From: Thiothrix unzii
GTDB taxonomy: Bacteria; Pseudomonadota; Gammaproteobacteria; Thiotrichales; Thiotrichaceae
Length of the DNA: 64,000 bases
NCBI RefSeq assembly: GCF_017901175.1
Contig: NZ_CP072793.1
Location: 806,001-870,000 of the forward strand
Direction: 5' to 3'
Positions within the stretch are counted from its first letter, which is position 1. Each line of letters starts with the position of its first letter. Shown here piece by piece: positions 1-9,012 of this stretch. Position numbers and translations under genes: made by a program. Under the pieces are notes generated by a model. That model was not told the origin of the DNA. It worked only from the letters and a program-made list of their open reading frames with translations, and did not search any database.

Positions 1-1464
1 GTGTTGTATGGATTATCTTGGGGTATTGGTTGGGTATTGTTCGCGGAAAATAATCAGACAAATCATGCGATTTTGTATATTGTGATTTGCGCAGGTGTTG
101 TTAGCGGTGGTTTTTTTGCTACTGCTTTTTATTTTCCTTCTATGCTGGCTTTTACATTTTCTTCTATTACACCCATTACGTTGAATGTCATTTTTAATGG
201 CAGTTTATTGCACCCATGGTTGGCTGGGTCAATTGTTATTTACGCGCTGACCTTTTTTGGGTTTGCCTTAAACCTGCATTTCTTCTTGTTAGATGCCTTG
301 GCACGGCGTGAGCGTGAAATCACATTATCCCGCCGTTTGGAAGAGGAAAAAAAGCAAACCGAATTAGCCCATCAAGAAAAAAACCGTTTTTTAGCGGCAG
401 CCAGCCACGACTTGCGCCAGCCGTTGCAAGCTATCCACTTCTTTCAGTATGCTTTAGAAAAGCAACTTCCCACAGATCAAGACTGGGCTGTTTTCAGAAA
501 GATGCAGGAATCCACCCAATCATTGACTGAGCTGCTGGATGCCTTGCTTGATATTTCCAAGTTGGATGCGGGTGGTATTGACATTAAACGTCAACCGCTG
601 TTTTTACATGATTTGTTGCATCGCGTATATCAACGCTATTTTCCACTAGCAGCAAATGCAGGGATTGACTTGGAGTATATGCCTATTCGGGTTTGGGTTG
701 ACTCTGACCCTAAAGTATTAGAGCGTATTATTCAAAATTTAGTGGTGAACGCCATTAAACACATGGGAAAACACGGGCGTATTGTTTTGGGTGCACGTCG
801 GTGTGCGGGTGGAGTACGGGTTGAAGTGCATGATAATGGGGTTGGAATTCCAACTGCGGCACAAACTGCTATTTTTACGGAGTTTTATCAGCTAAATAAC
901 CCAGAGCGTAATCGCAATAAGGGATTGGGTTTAGGGCTTTCCATTGTTAAACGGCTTGCGGGTTTATTGGGGCATGAGGTGGGCTTGGTATCCCAAGAAG
1001 GAAGGGGGTGTGTATTTTCCATTACGTTGCCACTTGCTTCCGTGATGGCACTTCCTGTCGTGACATCTAATCCAATAGATGCTGTATCAGTACCTATGCC
1101 GGGGCAGGTGTTGCTGGTAGAAGACGATAAAACAGTATTGGATGCTTTGATTTTATTATTTCAGTTGTGGGGCTTTTCCATCGTAACCGCAGAAATATTG
1201 GATGCTGCCACTATTTTACAGGAACACACTGACATTCAAATGATAGTCAGCGATTACCAGTTACAAGAAGGTTATGACGGTTTACAACTTATCCAACAAT
1301 TGCGTTTGCTTAGTGGTAGGGAAATTCCTGCGATTTTAATTACCGGGAATACGTCACCTGACGTACTGAAAATGATTGCATCATCAGGAATCGCACTTAG
1401 TTATAAACCCATTAATCCCCGCGTACTGCGAAGCTTAGCAGAGACGGTCATGAAAGCTTGTTGA
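1..1464 (+). CDS. Hybrid sensor histidine kinase/response regulator (5' partial)
   Basis: The gene enters from the left edge, so its true start is not visible. The first ~100 residues are hydrophobic membrane segments, followed by a short charged coiled linker (~101-128). The HisKA phospho-acceptor is in ASHDLRQPLQ with His at visible residue 136. The ATPase domain has the N box (Asn250 in QNLVVNAIKHM), DNGVGIP, and GLGLGLSIVKRL. A C-terminal receiver domain starts at ~368 (VLLVEDD), with phospho-acceptor Asp418 in VSDYQL and a conserved Lys in YKPINP. No DNA-binding output domain follows, so phosphate probably passes to a partner not in the window. The family is well known; the signal is unknown. 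The 3' end overlaps the convergent flavoprotein gene by 17 bp. Confidence 0.9.
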   Translation: MLYGLSWGIGWVLFAENNQTNHAILYIVICAGVVSGGFFATAFYFPSMLAFTFSSITPITLNVIFNGSLLHPWLAGSIVIYALTFFGFALNLHFFLLDALARREREITLSRRLEEEKKQTELAHQEKNRFLAAASHDLRQPLQAIHFFQYALEKQLPTDQDWAVFRKMQESTQSLTELLDALLDISKLDAGGIDIKRQPLFLHDLLHRVYQRYFPLAANAGIDLEYMPIRVWVDSDPKVLERIIQNLVVNAIKHMGKHGRIVLGARRCAGGVRVEVHDNGVGIPTAAQTAIFTEFYQLNNPERNRNKGLGLGLSIVKRLAGLLGHEVGLVSQEGRGCVFSITLPLASVMALPVVTSNPIDAVSVPMPGQVLLVEDDKTVLDALILLFQLWGFSIVTAEILDAATILQEHTDIQMIVSDYQLQEGYDGLQLIQQLRLLSGREIPAILITGNTSPDVLKMIASSGIALSYKPINPRVLRSLAETVMKAC

Positions 1465-2689
1465 TTGCCAACCACCGAATTACCCCCCGCCCCGCGTGAT
1501 ACCCACTCGCAAAACACCCTGTCAGCAAATACCCACCTGTCGGGGCTTCCCAGTCCAGCATTTCCCCCGCGCAAAACACTCCCGGCATGGCGTTTAACAT
1601 CAGATTGTCATCCATCGCCGTAAACGTCACACCACCCGCCGTACTAATCGCCTCATCCAGCGCGGTAGTGGCAGTCAGCGTGATTGGAACCGCTTTCAAC
1701 GCCGTCGCCACCCGCTGCGGGTCGTTACGTTGCGCGGCATCCAGCGTTTCAAACAACAGCGCGGCTTTTACCCCATCGAGTTTCAACCGGCTTTTGAGGA
1801 AATGCCCCAGCGTTTTGTGGGCGGGGCGTGTCGCCAGCACCGTGAGTAAGGTTTCTTGGCTGTGGTCGGGTAATAAATCGAGGTAAAACGTCGCGCTCCC
1901 GTGTGCCATCAAGGTGTCGCGCAAGCGTGCGGAAAATGCATAAATTAAACTGCCTTCCACGCCTTGTGCGGTGACGATCATTTCACCTTTGCGGCTTGCG
2001 TGTTGCCCGCGCTCATCGGTGAAATGCAGTGCGACGGATTTCAGCGGCGCACCGGCGAAACGGCTGCGTAAATGTTCACTCCAAGCGCATAAAAAACCGC
2101 AGTTGCTGGGCAGTAACGGCGCGGTTTCCACCCCACGTGCGTTTAATAGCGGCATCCACGCGCCATCGCTGCCAAGTTTTTTCCAACTGCCACCGCCCAA
2201 CGCGAGGATGACAGCGGTGTAAGCCACCTTGATAGCACCGTTGGGGGTGTCGAATTGCAATTGCCCGCTGGCATCCCAACCTTGCCAGCAATGGCGCGGA
2301 TGAATCCGCAAACCGGCGTGTTTTAAGCGGGTTAACCATGCCCGCAGCAACGGCGCGGCTTTCATTTCACGCGGAAATACCCGCCCGGATGTGCCGACAA
2401 AGGTTTCTACCCCTAAGTTTGCGCACCACTCACGTAAAGCATCCGCGCCAAACTGGGTTAAGAGCGGTGTCATCTGCGTTTCGTGGGGTGCGTAACGGCT
2501 GCAAAAAGCGGGGAACGCTTCCGAGTGGGTAATGTTTAAACCGCCGATTCCCGCCAACAGGAATTTGCGCCCGACTGACGGCATAGCATCGTACAAATCC
2601 ACCGCAAATCCGGCGTTGAGGAGTTGTTCGGCTGCCATGAGTCCGGCAGGACCGCCGCCAATGACGACAATAGGGTGTGTGATATTCAT
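1448..2689 (-). CDS. BaiN/HI0933-like NAD(P)/FAD-dependent oxidoreductase (TIGR03862 type)
   Basis: A flavoprotein of ~413 residues. The N-terminal Rossmann motif VVIGGGPAGLMAAEQL binds FAD. The motif GRKFLLAGIGGLNITHSE is characteristic of the HI0933/BaiN family, and a second nucleotide-binding signature near the C-terminus reads GVFCAGEMLDWEAPTGGYLL. Family members are soluble flavoproteins with few defined substrates, so the reaction is not assigned. The ATG at 2689 places the Rossmann strand right at the N-terminus; a TTG at 2725 would add 12 residues and has no better ribosome site. It diverges from ychJ and converges with the sensor kinase (17-bp overlap). Confidence 0.85.
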   Translation of the reverse strand: MNITHPIVVIGGGPAGLMAAEQLLNAGFAVDLYDAMPSVGRKFLLAGIGGLNITHSEAFPAFCSRYAPHETQMTPLLTQFGADALREWCANLGVETFVGTSGRVFPREMKAAPLLRAWLTRLKHAGLRIHPRHCWQGWDASGQLQFDTPNGAIKVAYTAVILALGGGSWKKLGSDGAWMPLLNARGVETAPLLPSNCGFLCAWSEHLRSRFAGAPLKSVALHFTDERGQHASRKGEMIVTAQGVEGSLIYAFSARLRDTLMAHGSATFYLDLLPDHSQETLLTVLATRPAHKTLGHFLKSRLKLDGVKAALLFETLDAAQRNDPQRVATALKAVPITLTATTALDEAISTAGGVTFTAMDDNLMLNAMPGVFCAGEMLDWEAPTGGYLLTGCFASGYHAGRGVIRWLAINKLS

Positions 2690-2780
2690 GGCAGGCAATG
2701 TAAAAGCCGCTCCGGTAAATTGCAAGCGAGGCGCGTGTCTGTGCTAAAGTTAGGCGTTTTACGTCGTCTGGAATTCGCGC

Positions 2781-3161
2781 ATGACTGCCGCACTTTGCCC
2801 TTGCCAATCGGGGAAAACTTATACCCAATGTTGCCGCCCGTATCATGACGGTAAAGCCGCGCCCACTGCCGAAACGTTAATGCGTTCGCGTTACAGTGCG
2901 TATGTATTGCGCAACGGTGCGTATTTACACCGCAGTTGGCACGCTTCCACCCGCCCGAACAAAAAGAGCTTGCTCCAATTACCGCCCACCGAATGGCTGG
3001 GGTTAGAGATTGTGCGTACCGAGCAGGGCGGTGCAACCGATACCAGCGGCGTGGTGGCGTTTATTGCACGTTACCGCGAAGCTGATGCTGAAGCAGTCTT
3101 GCAGGAAACCAGTCGTTTTGTGCGTGAAGCAGGGCGTTGGACGTATGTGGACGCGCTGTAA
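2781..3161 (+). CDS. ychJ: YchJ family SEC-C motif protein (UPF0225)
   Basis: 126 residues. It starts with the SEC-C zinc-binding motif CPCQSGKTYTQCC (residues 6-18), found also at the SecA C-terminus. The YchJ middle-domain signature AETLMRSRYSAYVLRNGAYL follows, then an NTF2-like fold ending in VREAGRWTYVDAL. The length is a little shorter than E. coli YchJ. The molecular role is unknown; the SEC-C knuckle suggests zinc-dependent protein or nucleic-acid contact. It lies 38 bp before yceH on the same strand, so the two may be co-transcribed. Confidence 0.88.
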   Translation: MTAALCPCQSGKTYTQCCRPYHDGKAAPTAETLMRSRYSAYVLRNGAYLHRSWHASTRPNKKSLLQLPPTEWLGLEIVRTEQGGATDTSGVVAFIARYREADAEAVLQETSRFVREAGRWTYVDAL

Positions 3162-3199
3162 TCGCCGGAATTTTATCAATAACAGTAAGGGGCTAAACC

Positions 3200-3856
3200 A
3201 TGACACTCGAAGCAACAGATGCACCTAAACCACCGTTTGCCGCTGAGGAATTACGCATTCTCGGCTGTTTGTTGGAAAAACATTTAACCACGCCGAACAA
3301 TTACCCCCTGACGCTGAATTCGCTGATGTTGGCGTGCAATCAAAAAAGCAGCCGCGAACCCCTGATGAACCTCAAAGAAGGCGTGGTCGGGCGTATTGCC
3401 AAAGACTTAGTGGAAGCGGGTTGGGTAGCGATTCAAAACAGCGAACGGGCGCAACGGTTTGAACATCGGGTAACGCGCCGCTTGAAATTGACTACGCAGC
3501 AACACGCGATTCTAGCGGTATTGTTATTGCGTCGCCCGCAAACCTTGAATGAAATCAAAACACGCACCGAACGCATGGCGGAATTTACCAGCACGGACGA
3601 AATCCGCGATATTCTGGACGCTTGGTTAAGTGACGCGCAACCGCTGGTAATGCGTTTACCGGCGGGGCATGGGCGGCGCGAAGACCGTTATTACCACACC
3701 CTTGGCACAGAAACTGCTGAGGATTTGCAAGACGAAATCCCATCAGCAAGTGTGGCAATGCCTGCCCGTCACGATGATGCGTATGAAGCGTTGGAAGCGC
3801 GGATTATGGCGTTAGAGCAGCGGTTGACGGCATTGGAAGCGAACTTAGGCGCGTAG
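3200..3856 (+). CDS. YceH family protein (UPF0502/DUF480)
   Basis: 218 residues with the family-typical opening EELRILGCLLEKHLTTPNNYPLTLNSL and two winged-helix repeats (roughly 10-90 and 95-175). A C-terminal coiled segment (ALEARIMALEQRLTALEANLGA) probably dimerises. DUF480 proteins look like DNA-binding winged-helix proteins, but no target is established. An AAGG-type ribosome site (gtaaggggc) precedes the ATG. The last 53 bp overlap antisense with the 3' end of the Sel1-repeat gene, so the coiled-coil tail is encoded opposite another coding sequence. Confidence 0.85.
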   Translation: MTLEATDAPKPPFAAEELRILGCLLEKHLTTPNNYPLTLNSLMLACNQKSSREPLMNLKEGVVGRIAKDLVEAGWVAIQNSERAQRFEHRVTRRLKLTTQQHAILAVLLLRRPQTLNEIKTRTERMAEFTSTDEIRDILDAWLSDAQPLVMRLPAGHGRREDRYYHTLGTETAEDLQDEIPSASVAMPARHDDAYEALEARIMALEQRLTALEANLGA

Positions 3857-4307
3857 GCGGCGTGCAGCAATGCCCGTTGTGGCGCATGATCGTCAAGGCT
3901 TGCACTGCTTGTGGTAAGCCTTGACGTGCCGCCAGCCCAAACCAAGTGACGGCTTGTTGATTGTCTTGCTCAACGCCATGCCCGCCGTAATACATCGTGC
4001 CTAATTTATATTCGGCTACGGCATTGCCTTGTTCGGCTGCCATGCGGTAATAGTGTGCGGCACGCTCGTCATTTTGGGAGAGTTTAAGCCCTTCGCGGTA
4101 CAACTTAGCCAAGCGTAATTGCGCGTCAAGGCTGCCCGCATCGGCGGCTTTGCGATACCAAAATTCAGCGCGTGGCATATCAGGGGTTTGTTCGTAAGCG
4201 AGTGCCTGTTGGTAATCATCGTCAGGCGGTTCGCTCCAACCTATGCGGGTTGAGAGCAGGCAAGTGGCTATGACAGCCAGCAAGACTGGGCGTTTCCATC
4301 GACACAT
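3804..4307 (-). CDS. Exported Sel1-like repeat protein
   Basis: 167 residues from the ATG at 4307, chosen because AAGGA lies 7-8 nt upstream; an upstream ATG at 4334 would spoil the signal peptide. The N-terminus (MCRWKRPVLLAVIATCLLS then WSEPP) is a signal sequence. Mature residues carry three Sel1/TPR-like repeats: RAEFWYRKAADAGSLDAQL, RAAHYYRMAAEQGNAVAEYKLG, and QAVTWFGLAARQGLPQAV. Sel1 repeats are protein-protein scaffolds, here probably periplasmic. It begins 2 nt after the stop of the HERVH-motif gene, so the two form an operon. Confidence 0.78.
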   Translation of the reverse strand: MCRWKRPVLLAVIATCLLSTRIGWSEPPDDDYQQALAYEQTPDMPRAEFWYRKAADAGSLDAQLRLAKLYREGLKLSQNDERAAHYYRMAAEQGNAVAEYKLGTMYYGGHGVEQDNQQAVTWFGLAARQGLPQAVQALTIMRHNGHCCTPPTRLSSLPMPSTAALTP

Positions 4308-4309
4308 CG

Positions 4310-4783
4310 TTATTCCTTGGTTTCTCCGTCGCATTGCAAGGAGTATAGGTCAATCTGTTGGACTTGTGCCGCCGCCTGTCGCGCCGCTATTTCGTAAGGA
4401 TTATCCCAATAAGCGTGCCCACCCCGGCGTTGCGCCCGCCATCCGGCAATGACATAAACCAGCGGAAATAACACGCCCCAGCGTTCAAATTGCGCCACAT
4501 GCACCCGCTCATGAACGCGGCTGGCAGCAAGGTGCGCAGGTGACATGCCAATCACCACATGCCCTAGCGTGAACGCATTAACCCGCCCAAACATCGGCAA
4601 ACCTTGCTGTAAACGTTTGCCAATGTAACCGCCCCAAATTTCTAAAACCCCGCTGTGTAACGCGAAATGCCCACCCGTTGCCCATGCGAGTGCCGCCAAT
4701 GGCGTGCAGCCAAGGCTAATGGGCGCGACCCAAAGGTAACGCAAGATTTTTAGCCAAATTGAGTGTCTTTTCATCGTCTGCAT
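4310..4783 (-). CDS. Conserved membrane-associated protein with HExxH-like motif
   Basis: 157 residues with two N-terminal hydrophobic stretches (~8-38). The central motif HERVHVAQFERWG (His91, Glu92, His95) is followed about 30 residues later by AYWDNPYEIAAR (Glu131). HExxH plus a distal Glu in an NPxE context is the arrangement of gluzincin-type zinc metallopeptidases, but no such activity is proven here and the family is usually annotated as hypothetical. A second hydrophobic helix (LFPLVYVIAGW) sits between the two motifs. It is first in a two-gene operon with the Sel1 protein. Confidence 0.65.
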   Translation of the reverse strand: MQTMKRHSIWLKILRYLWVAPISLGCTPLAALAWATGGHFALHSGVLEIWGGYIGKRLQQGLPMFGRVNAFTLGHVVIGMSPAHLAASRVHERVHVAQFERWGVLFPLVYVIAGWRAQRRGGHAYWDNPYEIAARQAAAQVQQIDLYSLQCDGETKE

Positions 4784-4937
4784 CGAACCATTTGCCGATT
4801 ATATCAACCAATGATAGATCAATCGGCAGCGATTAATCTGTTTGGTAGGTTTTTTGCATAGCGTAAATCCGTTAAACTGGGTTTGTCGCGTTAGGCATAA
4901 GCATTTCAAGGACTACAACCAACGCAAAGGGGATTAC

Positions 4938-6941
4938 GTGGATCACTTATTACACAACATTTTGTTGTTATTGGTACTCTCTGTTGGGGCTGTTGCCGCA
5001 TTTCGCTCGTTTAATTTACCGCCTATTTTGGGTTATTTACTGGTTGGGGCACTGACCGGGCAGTACGCGCTTAGCTGGCTGGATGACCGTAGTACTGGCT
5101 TCATTTTTATGGGCGAAGTGGGTGTGGTGTTCCTGTTATTTGCGATTGGGCTGGAGTTCTCGGTTAAGCAGTTTATGGCAATGCGCCGTACCATTCTGGG
5201 CTTGGGCGGAATGCAGGTGGTGCTTTCTACCTTGAGTGGCTTGGCGATTTTCGTGTATTTCGGGATGTCTTGGCAGGGTGGAGTGATTGCCGCCGGGGCA
5301 CTGGCGATGTCATCCACCGCGATTGTGGTCAAGCAATTAACCGATCAGGCTGAAATGCGGGCTAAACACGGGCAGATGGCACTGGCGATTTTACTGTTCC
5401 AGGACATTGCGGTAGTACCGTTTTTGGTGATTATCCCCATTTTGGCGGGGGATGCAGCGGGGACGCAAAGTGCTGCGCAAATCGGGTTGGATGTGCTGGC
5501 AGCGGTGGTGCTCTTCGCCACGATGATGATTGTGGGGCATTACACCTTACGCCCGTTGTTCCATTACATTTCGCGGGCGCAATCGACTGAATTATTCAAT
5601 ATCACGGTGTTATTGGTGGCGTTAACCGCTGCTTGGATCACGGAATCACTGGGGCTTTCCTTGGCTTTGGGGGCATTCCTCGCAGGGATGTTGTTGAGCG
5701 AAACTGAGTATAAGCACCAAGTGGAAAGTGAAATTCGCCCGTTTCGCGATATTTTAATGGGCATTTTCTTTATTACGGTCGGCGCGAAATTGAATGTCGC
5801 GGTGTTGCCCGAATTGTGGCAACCCATCTTGTTATTAGTGGTGGGATTGATCGTAGGTAAAAGCTTGTTAGTCGCTTTTTTAGCGCGTTATTTCTCCGCT
5901 GATGATGGCACGGCATTACGCACCGGCTTGGTATTGGCACAGGGTGGTGAATTCGGTTTTGCATTGTTGGCGTTGGCGTTGACTAACGGTTTATTGGATG
6001 AAAAAGAATCACAAATTGTGCTGGCAACGATTATTATCAGCATGGTTTTGTCACCAATTATTATTCGTTATAACGATGTGCTGACTAAACGCTTATTGGG
6101 TAACAGTTATTTAAATCAGCGTCAAAAAGATACCCACGAAGTCAGTGCTGCGGTGCAGGAGCTGGACGGTCATGTATTGATTTGCGGCTATCGGCGTATG
6201 GGGCAAAATTTAGCGCGTTTACTCAATCAGCAGGGTGTGTCTTACGCGGCGTTGGATCTTGACCCGTTGATTGTGCAAGCAGCGTGGGAAGCTGGCGATA
6301 AAGTGTATTTTGCCGATGCCACGCGCCCGGAAATCTTGTTGGCGGCGGGTTTGAGCAGGGCGCGGATGGTGATTATTACCGTGACGGATATGGAGGTGGC
6401 GAAGCGTATTACCGCGTCGGTGCGTCACGCTAATGCGGATATTCCCATTTTAGTGCGGATCCGCGAAGACAGTTACATGGAGCCGTTACTGGCTTTGGGC
6501 GCAACGCATGTGTTGCCCGAAATGCTGGAAGCAACGGTGGTTATTGCAGAAAATATGCTGCAACAATTGGGGATGTCAGCGGATGAATTGCTACCGCTAA
6601 TCGAAGGCATTCGGCGTGACGGCTATAAAAGTTTGCGCAGCTATTACCACGGCGATAAAGTTAAACCGACGCGCGATATGGGCGAGTCTTTCCTGCATAC
6701 TTTTGTATTGCAGCCAACCGATTTTGCTAACGGTAAATTAATCAGTGAGTTAAATCTGGAGCGTTACGGTTTTAGTATTAAAAGCTTACGGCGTGGCGAG
6801 ATTCGTGGGGATCACCCGGATGTTACTATGCGCTTACAAGCCGGTGATAAACTGGTGCTGGAAGGTAAGGCGGACAATTTCCGTAAAGCAGAGAATGCTT
6901 TGCGTATTGGCAGTAAAATTAGCAAAATCCCGGCAGTTTAG
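4938..6941 (+). CDS. KefB/KefC-type monovalent cation:proton antiporter (CPA2)
   Basis: 667 residues from GTG 4938 (VDHLLHNILLLL), chosen because AAAGGGGA lies just upstream and the first membrane helix follows at once; an in-frame ATG at 4842 would add an unlikely charged leader. About 12 membrane helices (to ~residue 385) include the CPA2 signature FLLFAIGLEFSVKQF and the ion-site helix ILLFQDIAVVPFL. A TrkA-N/RCK nucleotide-binding domain follows (HVLICGYRRMGQNLARLL, then ALDLDP), then a TrkA-C domain (~575-660). The role is K+ or Na+ efflux in exchange for H+, gated by nucleotide or glutathione adduct in Kef relatives. The exact ion cannot be read from sequence. Confidence 0.88.
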   Translation: MDHLLHNILLLLVLSVGAVAAFRSFNLPPILGYLLVGALTGQYALSWLDDRSTGFIFMGEVGVVFLLFAIGLEFSVKQFMAMRRTILGLGGMQVVLSTLSGLAIFVYFGMSWQGGVIAAGALAMSSTAIVVKQLTDQAEMRAKHGQMALAILLFQDIAVVPFLVIIPILAGDAAGTQSAAQIGLDVLAAVVLFATMMIVGHYTLRPLFHYISRAQSTELFNITVLLVALTAAWITESLGLSLALGAFLAGMLLSETEYKHQVESEIRPFRDILMGIFFITVGAKLNVAVLPELWQPILLLVVGLIVGKSLLVAFLARYFSADDGTALRTGLVLAQGGEFGFALLALALTNGLLDEKESQIVLATIIISMVLSPIIIRYNDVLTKRLLGNSYLNQRQKDTHEVSAAVQELDGHVLICGYRRMGQNLARLLNQQGVSYAALDLDPLIVQAAWEAGDKVYFADATRPEILLAAGLSRARMVIITVTDMEVAKRITASVRHANADIPILVRIREDSYMEPLLALGATHVLPEMLEATVVIAENMLQQLGMSADELLPLIEGIRRDGYKSLRSYYHGDKVKPTRDMGESFLHTFVLQPTDFANGKLISELNLERYGFSIKSLRRGEIRGDHPDVTMRLQAGDKLVLEGKADNFRKAENALRIGSKISKIPAV

Positions 6942-7029
6942 GGCAGCGACAAAAGAAAAAACCACCGCATCCGCCTATTTCAACTACAATTAACCAGCTT
7001 ATTTGGTTTGAATGCTTAGGAGCAAGCTC

Positions 7030-7539
7030 GTGCAAAAACGTAATCATTACCTGTTTGTTGTCCTTTTTTGCTTGGCAATGTTCAGCACCGCGTTATTTTT
7101 CCAACTGGTCGTGGGCTTAGAGCCTTGCCCGTTGTGTGTGTTTCAGCGTATCGCTCTTTTGTTTATCGGGCTGGTTGGCTTGTTAGCGTTTTTGCATAAT
7201 CCGCGTGGCTTCGCAGATCGTTTATACGGTGTGCTCCTGATAGTAGGTGGCTTGGGCAGTCTGGGTGTGGCGGTTCGCCATGTATGGTTGCTCAGTTTGC
7301 CAAAAGATGAAGCGGCTTCTTGTGGCCCCGGCATGGAGATTTGGCTGGATCGTTTTATTGCCGTATTACCCCAAGGCAGCGTGACCGAAACCCTGTTTCG
7401 TAGCGGTGCGGAATGCACAGAAATGAGCTGGACATTGCTGGGTTTCAGTATGCCGCAATTGGTTTTTCCGGTGATTATCCTGTTCTTTATTTATCTGGTA
7501 TGGTTGTTCTTTAAACAAGATAGACGTATGTTTTACTGA
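7030..7539 (+). CDS. dsbB: Disulfide bond formation protein B
   Basis: 169 residues from GTG 7030, preceded by AGGAG with 7-nt spacing. This is the inner-membrane quinone reductase that reoxidises DsbA. Four membrane helices are evident. The first periplasmic Cys pair is Cys33-Pro-Leu-Cys36 (EPCPLCVFQR), and the second loop supplies Cys98 (ASCGPGMEIWLDRF) and Cys129 (GAECTEMSW). All four catalytic cysteines are therefore present. An in-frame ATG 18 nt upstream is a less likely start. Single gene between the antiporter and dusB. Confidence 0.93.
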   Translation: MQKRNHYLFVVLFCLAMFSTALFFQLVVGLEPCPLCVFQRIALLFIGLVGLLAFLHNPRGFADRLYGVLLIVGGLGSLGVAVRHVWLLSLPKDEAASCGPGMEIWLDRFIAVLPQGSVTETLFRSGAECTEMSWTLLGFSMPQLVFPVIILFFIYLVWLFFKQDRRMFY

Positions 7540-7679
7540 TGGTCGGTTTAGCTTAATGCTCCATTAAAAATACTCATAAAACTACCGCTAGGATGAATTT
7601 TCTAGCCGTCTATCCTGAAGTGATTAAAAATTCATATATTTTTGTGGTAATCTTTTGACTGAAGTGATGCGTTAACTAG

Positions 7680-8660
7680 ATGCTTTCGATTGGTTCCTAT
7701 ACACTGGATAGCAACCTGTTACTCGCGCCGATGGCGGGGGTAACGGATTATCCATTTCGACGTTTGTGCAGGCAATACGGAGCTGCCTTAGCAACGTCGG
7801 AAATGCTCAGTGCTGATGTGAGCTTGTGGGGAAGTAAGAAATCTCGAACGCGAATTCCCCAGCAACAGGAAGCTGCCCCGCGCAGTGTTCAGATTGCGGG
7901 AAGTGAGCCTCAGCAAATGGCTGAAGCGGCCCACGCCAGTGTGCAACAGGGTGCTCATATTGTAGACATCAATATGGGATGCCCGGCTAAAAAAGTTTGC
8001 AACAAAGCGGCTGGTTCTGCGTTACTTAGGGATGAGGTGCTGGTTCGGGATATTTTACAGGCTGTGGTTACAGCGGTGAATGTGCCTGTTACCTTGAAGT
8101 TCAGGACGGGTTGGTCAGTATCGAACCGCAATGCGGTGACGGTTGCACAAATTGCCGAGGATGTTGGCATACAAGCAATCGCGATTCATGGTCGCACTCG
8201 TGCTGATGCTTACCGAGGGTACGCTGAGTATGAAACGATCAGGCAAGTGAAGATGAATGTCGGCATTCCGGTTATTGCGAATGGTGATATTCAAACGCCG
8301 CTTGATGCCGCTTTCATTCTGGATTACACGCATACTGACGGCTTGATGCTTGGACGCGCGGCTTGGGGACAACCTTGGATATTTTGGCAATTGGGTGAGT
8401 TTTTTAAAACTGGGGAACTTCCCGCACAGCCGGATGTCTACACAAGGTCACAAGTTGTGCTTGCACACATCAGGGCTATTCATGACTTTTACGGAGAGGA
8501 AACAGGTGTTCGAGTCGCAAGGAAGCACATCGGCTGGTATCTGGATCGGATGACATCCGACCCTAGTTACAAGCAAAGGATATTTTCTACCACTTGTTCC
8601 AATAATCAGTTAGCTGCGGTTAATGATGCATTAGGTATTATCGCACTAACACAATATTAA
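7680..8660 (+). CDS. dusB: tRNA-dihydrouridine synthase B
   Basis: 326 residues. It reduces specific uridines of tRNA to dihydrouridine with FMN and NAD(P)H. The N-terminal FMN-barrel motif LLLAPMAGVTDYPFR and the active-site stretch DINMGCPAKKVCNK with its catalytic Cys are present, as is the later FMN-phosphate loop DGLMLGRAAWGQPWIF. The C-terminal helical domain contains RVARKHIGWYL. It is directly followed by fis at 16 bp, the classic gammaproteobacterial dusB-fis operon. Upstream (7644-7653), TGGTAATCT in an AT-rich tract resembles an extended -10 element, but no -35 match is clear. Confidence 0.95.
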   Translation: MLSIGSYTLDSNLLLAPMAGVTDYPFRRLCRQYGAALATSEMLSADVSLWGSKKSRTRIPQQQEAAPRSVQIAGSEPQQMAEAAHASVQQGAHIVDINMGCPAKKVCNKAAGSALLRDEVLVRDILQAVVTAVNVPVTLKFRTGWSVSNRNAVTVAQIAEDVGIQAIAIHGRTRADAYRGYAEYETIRQVKMNVGIPVIANGDIQTPLDAAFILDYTHTDGLMLGRAAWGQPWIFWQLGEFFKTGELPAQPDVYTRSQVVLAHIRAIHDFYGEETGVRVARKHIGWYLDRMTSDPSYKQRIFSTTCSNNQLAAVNDALGIIALTQY

Positions 8661-8676
8661 AAAAGGTTGTACAAAC

Positions 8677-8937
8677 ATGACGAATACATCTTCTCGTACA
8701 GTTGGTCTGGACTCTTCCTTGTCTGAAACGGTTAACCGTACCTTACAAGACTATCTGGATACACTTGGTGATCACGAAGCCAGCAACATCTATCGCCTCG
8801 TGCTGGATGAAGTTGAGCGTCCGATGCTGGAAATTATGATGCGCTATACGCACGGCAATCAATCACGGGCAGCACAATGCTTAGGGATTAACCGCGCGAC
8901 ACTGCGTACTAAATTGAAGCGCCACAACCTGCTGTAA
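8677..8937 (+). CDS. fis: Nucleoid-associated regulator Fis
   Basis: 86 residues, slightly shorter than E. coli Fis (98). The C-terminal helix-turn-helix reads GNQSRAAQCLGINRATLRTKLKRH and matches the Fis/NtrC-type DNA-binding domain. The N-terminal half (ETVNRTLQDYLDTLGDHEASNIYRLV) forms the dimer core. Fis bends DNA and controls rRNA/tRNA promoters, replication and recombination. It is the last gene of the dusB operon and is followed by a strong intrinsic terminator. Confidence 0.95.
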   Translation: MTNTSSRTVGLDSSLSETVNRTLQDYLDTLGDHEASNIYRLVLDEVERPMLEIMMRYTHGNQSRAAQCLGINRATLRTKLKRHNLL

Positions 8938-8971
8938 TTTCAGCGGTGTTGTTTCGCCTGCTTTCGATACA

Positions 8972-8999
8972 AACAGCACCCTTTTGGGTGCTGTTGTTT
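8972..8999 (+). terminator. Rho-independent terminator after fis
   Basis: A perfect 10-bp stem, AACAGCACCC (8972-8981) with GGGTGCTGTT (8986-8995), closes a TTTT loop and runs into GTTTA. It lies 35 bp after the fis stop and ends the dusB-fis transcript. The opposing gene ends at 9013, so the stem may work in both directions. Confidence 0.85.
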
Positions 9000-9012
9000 A
9001 TTGGGAAAGGCG

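Noticed and set aside
4842-4937. N-terminal extension of the antiporter from ATG 4842
   Set aside because: Charged 32-residue leader without family similarity; GTG 4938 has a ribosome site and directly starts the first membrane helix.
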